Shown one piece after another: positions 4,995-5,890 of a stretch of 5,890 bases of DNA. Origin of the DNA: JBEIUL01 sp044356865 (lineage in GTDB: Bacteria > Planctomycetota > Phycisphaerae > Phycisphaerales > SM1A02); assembly GCA_044356865.1 (NCBI GenBank), contig JBIKVN010000208.1, positions 1 to 5,890 of the forward strand. The letters are read 5' to 3'. The notes beneath the pieces are model-generated. The model did not search any database and was not told the DNA's origin. It worked only from the letters and a program-made list of their open reading frames with translations. The stretch's first letter is position 1. Each line of letters starts with the position of its first letter. Position numbers and translations under genes: made by a program.

Positions 4995-5890
4995 ATGCGA
5001 CCGGCCGACGCCCCGCTTGTCCTCGAACCGCTCCTGAAGGCCCGCGCCTGGGGGGGTGACCGCCTCGCCGCACTGGGCAAGCGAATGCCGGCGGCCGCTC
5101 CGGGCACCCGCTGGGGCGAGAGTTGGGAAGTCGCCGACCTCGGCCCACCGATCGCCGATGGGGTCTCCCGGGTGGCCCGCGGCCCCTGGGCAGGAAGGTT
5201 CCTGCGTGAGCTGATCGAGCTCGATCCCGCCGGCATCCTCGGCGTGCTCGCGGCCCGAGGTCGCTTCCCGCTGCTCGTGAAGTTCCTCGACGCGGGCGAG
5301 AACCTGTCGGTGCAGGTCCACCCGAGTCCCGAGTACGCGAGAAGCCACCCTGACGCGCACCTCAAGACCGAGGCATGGGTCGTGCTGGCGGCGGCACCGG
5401 GCGCGGTGATCTATCGCGGCATCCGTCCGGAAGTGACCCCGGAGGAGTTCTTCTCCGATCTCTCGGGACGAACCCTCGTGCCGCGGATGGTCTCCGTCCC
5501 CGCGCGAACGGGGGACTGCTTCTACCTGCCGAGCGGCATCGGCCACGCCCTCGGCGCGGGTCTCCTCGTCGCCGAGGTCCAGACCCCGAGCGACACCACC
5601 TATCGGGTCTTCGATTGGGATCGCGGCGACCCGGCGCGACCGCTGCAGGTCGACGAGGCCCGCGGGTGCCTGCGGTTCGGCGCGGCGCAGGAAGATGGCA
5701 CGCCGGGCATCGTCCGCCGCGACGAGATTCGCCCGCTGCGCTCGGCCGGCTTCGCGACCCGCGAACTCTGCCGCAGCGGGGCCTTCCGCATCGAGTCGAT
5801 CGAGGCCGAACGGGACGACGACCTGCCGCTGGTCACCGACGGGGTGCCGGTCGTGCTCATGGCCCTGAAGGGCGAGGGCATGCGTTTCCA
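4995..5890 (+). CDS. manA: Mannose-6-phosphate isomerase, class I (3' truncated)
   Basis: The frame opens at ATG 4995 and stays open to the window edge, giving 298 residues with no stop. ManA interconverts fructose-6-phosphate and mannose-6-phosphate, feeding mannose use or GDP-mannose synthesis for glycans. It has a cupin fold with one zinc. Seen in order: KARAWGGDRLA (15-25), GESWEVAD (41-48), PLLVKFLDAGENLSVQVHP (92-110) with zinc ligands Gln107 and His109, KTEAWVVL with ligand Glu126, and GDCFYLPSGIGHALGAG with ligand His184. EVQTPSDTTYRVFDWDR (194-210) follows, with the active-site Arg204. This is the compact Bacillus-type form of about 315-330 residues, lacking the E. coli insert, so only a short C-terminal part is missing. 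It starts 19 nt after the FabZ-like gene, probably in one transcript, with no visible Shine-Dalgarno. Confidence 0.93.
   Translation, partial: MRPADAPLVLEPLLKARAWGGDRLAALGKRMPAAAPGTRWGESWEVADLGPPIADGVSRVARGPWAGRFLRELIELDPAGILGVLAARGRFPLLVKFLDAGENLSVQVHPSPEYARSHPDAHLKTEAWVVLAAAPGAVIYRGIRPEVTPEEFFSDLSGRTLVPRMVSVPARTGDCFYLPSGIGHALGAGLLVAEVQTPSDTTYRVFDWDRGDPARPLQVDEARGCLRFGAAQEDGTPGIVRRDEIRPLRSAGFATRELCRSGAFRIESIEAERDDDLPLVTDGVPVVLMALKGEGMRF

Overview
This is a very GC-rich window (strong G/C bias at third codon positions) in which every supported gene lies on the + strand. The gene content is bacterial and Gram-negative in character: an LPS-type heptosyltransferase, PlsY, a FabZ-family dehydratase and ManA. 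The small Hc1/histone H1-like protein, the metazoan-like PurB and the scarcity of Shine-Dalgarno sequences together suggest a high-GC planctomycete, possibly of the Isosphaeraceae type. That assignment is inference from gene content and style, not from a marker gene.

Layout. Bases 3-263 are the 3' end of an unrecognised membrane protein gene. A tight cluster follows: a GT9 heptosyltransferase (waaF-like, 283-1311), plsY (1308-2000, overlapping by the ATGA tetranucleotide), purB (2011-3453) and an ISOC1/2-like cysteine hydrolase (3457-4050, 3 nt after purB). Spacings of -4, 10 and 3 nt argue for one transcript. An intergenic stretch at 4051-4179 starts with an imperfect palindrome and then holds several short inverted repeats. 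It leads to a 64-residue Hc1-like gene (4180-4374), the only gene here with a convincing ribosome binding site. A second gap (4375-4501) holds two clean hairpins. After it come a divergent FabZ-like hotdog dehydratase with a GTG start (4502-4975) and a class I mannose-6-phosphate isomerase (from 4995) that runs off the end of the window.

How the genes fit together. Heptosyltransferase, PlsY, FabZ-like dehydratase and ManA all serve envelope building: LPS core, phospholipid, acyl chains and activated mannose. PurB is housekeeping purine synthesis. The ISOC-like hydrolase has no assigned substrate. The Hc1-like protein probably binds DNA.

No mobile element, CRISPR array, tRNA or rRNA was seen, and nothing looks like an undescribed multi-gene defence or biosynthetic system. 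The most interesting points are the strikingly animal-like adenylosuccinate lyase beside an animal-like ISOC hydrolase, the minimal Hc1-like protein with a potentially structured leader, and the inverted repeats in the two intergenic gaps. There is no gene-free stretch longer than about 130 bases.
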